From positions 1 to 5,704 of the forward strand of contig JAFQPF010000233.1 in the NCBI GenBank assembly GCA_017411885.1: a DNA stretch of 5,704 nucleotides. The letters are read 5' to 3'. A program made the position numbers and the translations under genes. Numbering within the stretch: the stretch's first letter is position 1; every line of letters starts with the position of its first letter. Of the stretch, positions 4,632 through 5,704 are shown one piece after another. This DNA is from Clostridia bacterium (GTDB taxonomy: Bacteria; Bacillota_A; Clostridia; Oscillospirales; CAG-272). Under the pieces are notes generated by a model, which had not been told where the DNA came from, did no database searches, and was given only the letters and a program-made list of their open reading frames with translations.

Positions 4632-5704
4632 GTTCCTCTGCGTAGTTATGCTCGCAGGCACAACATTCGCATGGTTCACCGACAGCGTTGAATCAACAGG
4701 CAACATTATCGCATCCGGTACTCTTAAGGTTGAAATGACCTATTCAGATGCTCTCAACGGCACTTACGCTGATGCATCCACAGGTAAGATCTTCAACTAT
4801 AACCTCTGGGAGCCCGGCTACACAGACGTTAAGTATGTAAAGATTGAAAACGTAGGCAACCTTGCTTTCAAATATATGCTTAGCATCGTTCCCGAGGGTG
4901 AGGCTTCTATCCTTGCAAACGTTATCGACGTTTACTTCGCAACGACAGAGGGCTCCTTCACAGCTCCCACACGTTCTTCTATGGGAAGCCTTGTTAAGGT
5001 AGGCACACTCGCAGATATGATCGCAGAGGCTGACGGTGCGGCTCACGGCGAGCTTTCCGCGGCTGCAGGCAACAACTCTGTAACAGCTTGTATCGCACTC
5101 AAGATGCAGGAATCTGCAGGTAACGAATACCAGAATCTTACAATCGGCAACACCGGCTTCTCTGTAAAGCTTGTTGCTACACAGCTCACTTATGAGAATG
5201 ACAGCTTTGACGATCAGTATGACGCAGGCGCAGACTACGACGGCGAGATCAGCTCTTATGAATCTCTCGTTGCAGCACTTGCAAACGGCGGTACATATAA
5301 GGTAGTAAAAGACATCGCGACAGAGAATACTGTCACTGTACCCGCAGGAAAGACTGTAACACTTGACCTTGGCGGCAAGACCATTTCGTCTACTGTTACC
5401 GCTATCGAAAACAACGGTACGTTGACTGTAGCTAACGGTACGATCGACGTTTCCGCTTCGACTTCTCAAGCTACAAGAGTTATAAAGAATAACGGAACAC
5501 TTATACTTGAAGGCGGTTCCTACAAGGGAACTACAGCTCTCTATTCCTACTCGATCTGGAATGCAGGCACGTTGACCGCTAACGGCGCAAACGTTGTCGG
5601 CGGCTTCGGAGGACTTTCGGTAAATACCGGCGCAAAGGCTGAAGTTAACGGCGGTACATACACCGTATCTTCGAATGCGGGCGGTCATACAATCTACCTC
5701 CAAA
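4588..5704 (+). CDS. Secreted TasA/camelysin-like protein with SipW-type signal peptide and beta-solenoid tail, 3' end outside the window
   Basis: The frame is open from 4588 to the window end: 372 codons with no stop, so the C-terminus is missing. The signal peptide, residues 1-28, is nearly identical to the upstream paralog (only I15M and A20V differ). The mature N-terminus WFTDSVESTGNII is identical. The head, about 29-212, keeps LWEPGYTD (73-80), NLAFKY (91-96), VIDVYFA (112-118), MQESAGNEYQN (173-183) and TYENDSFDDQYD (201-212). A linker SYESLVAALANGGTYKVVKDI (223-243) leads into VPAGKTVTLDLGGKTI, typical of bacterial beta-solenoids. The tail shows repeats at 273-288, 299-314, 323-338 and 345-360 on the pattern NxGTLxxxGGxxxx. 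Unlike the first paralog, this tail has no Cys. It is probably secreted and matrix- or surface-associated (inference from family). Its own strong promoter lies just upstream. The minus strand is also open over 4744-5703, but that is a shadow of this gene. Confidence 0.87.
   Translation, partial: MKNTKRALFLSVVSMFLCVVMLAGTTFAWFTDSVESTGNIIASGTLKVEMTYSDALNGTYADASTGKIFNYNLWEPGYTDVKYVKIENVGNLAFKYMLSIVPEGEASILANVIDVYFATTEGSFTAPTRSSMGSLVKVGTLADMIAEADGAAHGELSAAAGNNSVTACIALKMQESAGNEYQNLTIGNTGFSVKLVATQLTYENDSFDDQYDAGADYDGEISSYESLVAALANGGTYKVVKDIATENTVTVPAGKTVTLDLGGKTISSTVTAIENNGTLTVANGTIDVSASTSQATRVIKNNGTLILEGGSYKGTTALYSYSIWNAGTLTANGANVVGGFGGLSVNTGAKAEVNGGTYTVSSNAGGHTIYLQ

Noticed and set aside
4744..5703. 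Long minus-strand open frame of 319 codons at the window end
   Set aside because: It lies entirely opposite the + strand frame from 4588, which has a perfect promoter, AGGAGG, a signal peptide and clear similarity to the upstream paralog. The minus-strand translation is Cys- and Ser-rich with no domain and no ribosome site.

Overview
The window looks like chromosomal DNA of an anaerobic Bacillota of class Clostridia, plausibly a gut Oscillospiraceae/Ruminococcaceae-type genome. The reasons are an NfnAB-type ferredoxin:NADP oxidoreductase pair, strong AGGAGG ribosome binding sites, clear sigma-A promoters, hairpin/T-run terminators, SipW-type secreted proteins and moderate GC. The taxonomic call is an inference; no rRNA or other marker gene is present. 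All recognised genes are on the + strand.

Region 1 (1-1656) is a redox operon. It holds the last 55 codons of a small flavin/2Fe-2S subunit (NfnA-like), a 101-base spacer with an all-purine tract and a perfect 8-bp hairpin, and a complete 461-aa large FeS/flavin subunit (NfnB-like, often annotated as glutamate synthase small chain). Together they would bifurcate or confurcate electrons between NADH, NADPH and ferredoxin.

Region 2 (1657-2151) is a 495-base non-coding stretch packed with about seven separate palindromes. It looks like a mosaic of dispersed palindromic repeats. Two of the hairpins are diverged copies of one element in opposite orientation, near the two ends of the stretch.

Region 3 (2152-2919) is one cytoplasmic SGNH/GDSL-type hydrolase (241 aa) with an intact catalytic set, closed by a strong intrinsic terminator.

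Region 4 (2920-5704) is the most interesting part: two tandem paralogous secreted proteins. Each has its own extended -10 promoter, its own dyad at the predicted transcript start and the same AGGAGG/double-ATG start context. Each carries a nearly identical SipW-type signal peptide and a TasA/camelysin-like head. The tails are different beta-solenoids: a Cys-ladder beta-helix in the first, and Asn/Gly-rich NGTL-type repeats in the second, which runs off the window end. The first gene ends in an intrinsic terminator, so they appear to be separate transcription units. The layout suggests a family of matrix-fibre or surface proteins with a constant polymerising head and exchangeable tails. The signal peptidase (SipW) that would process them is not in the window.
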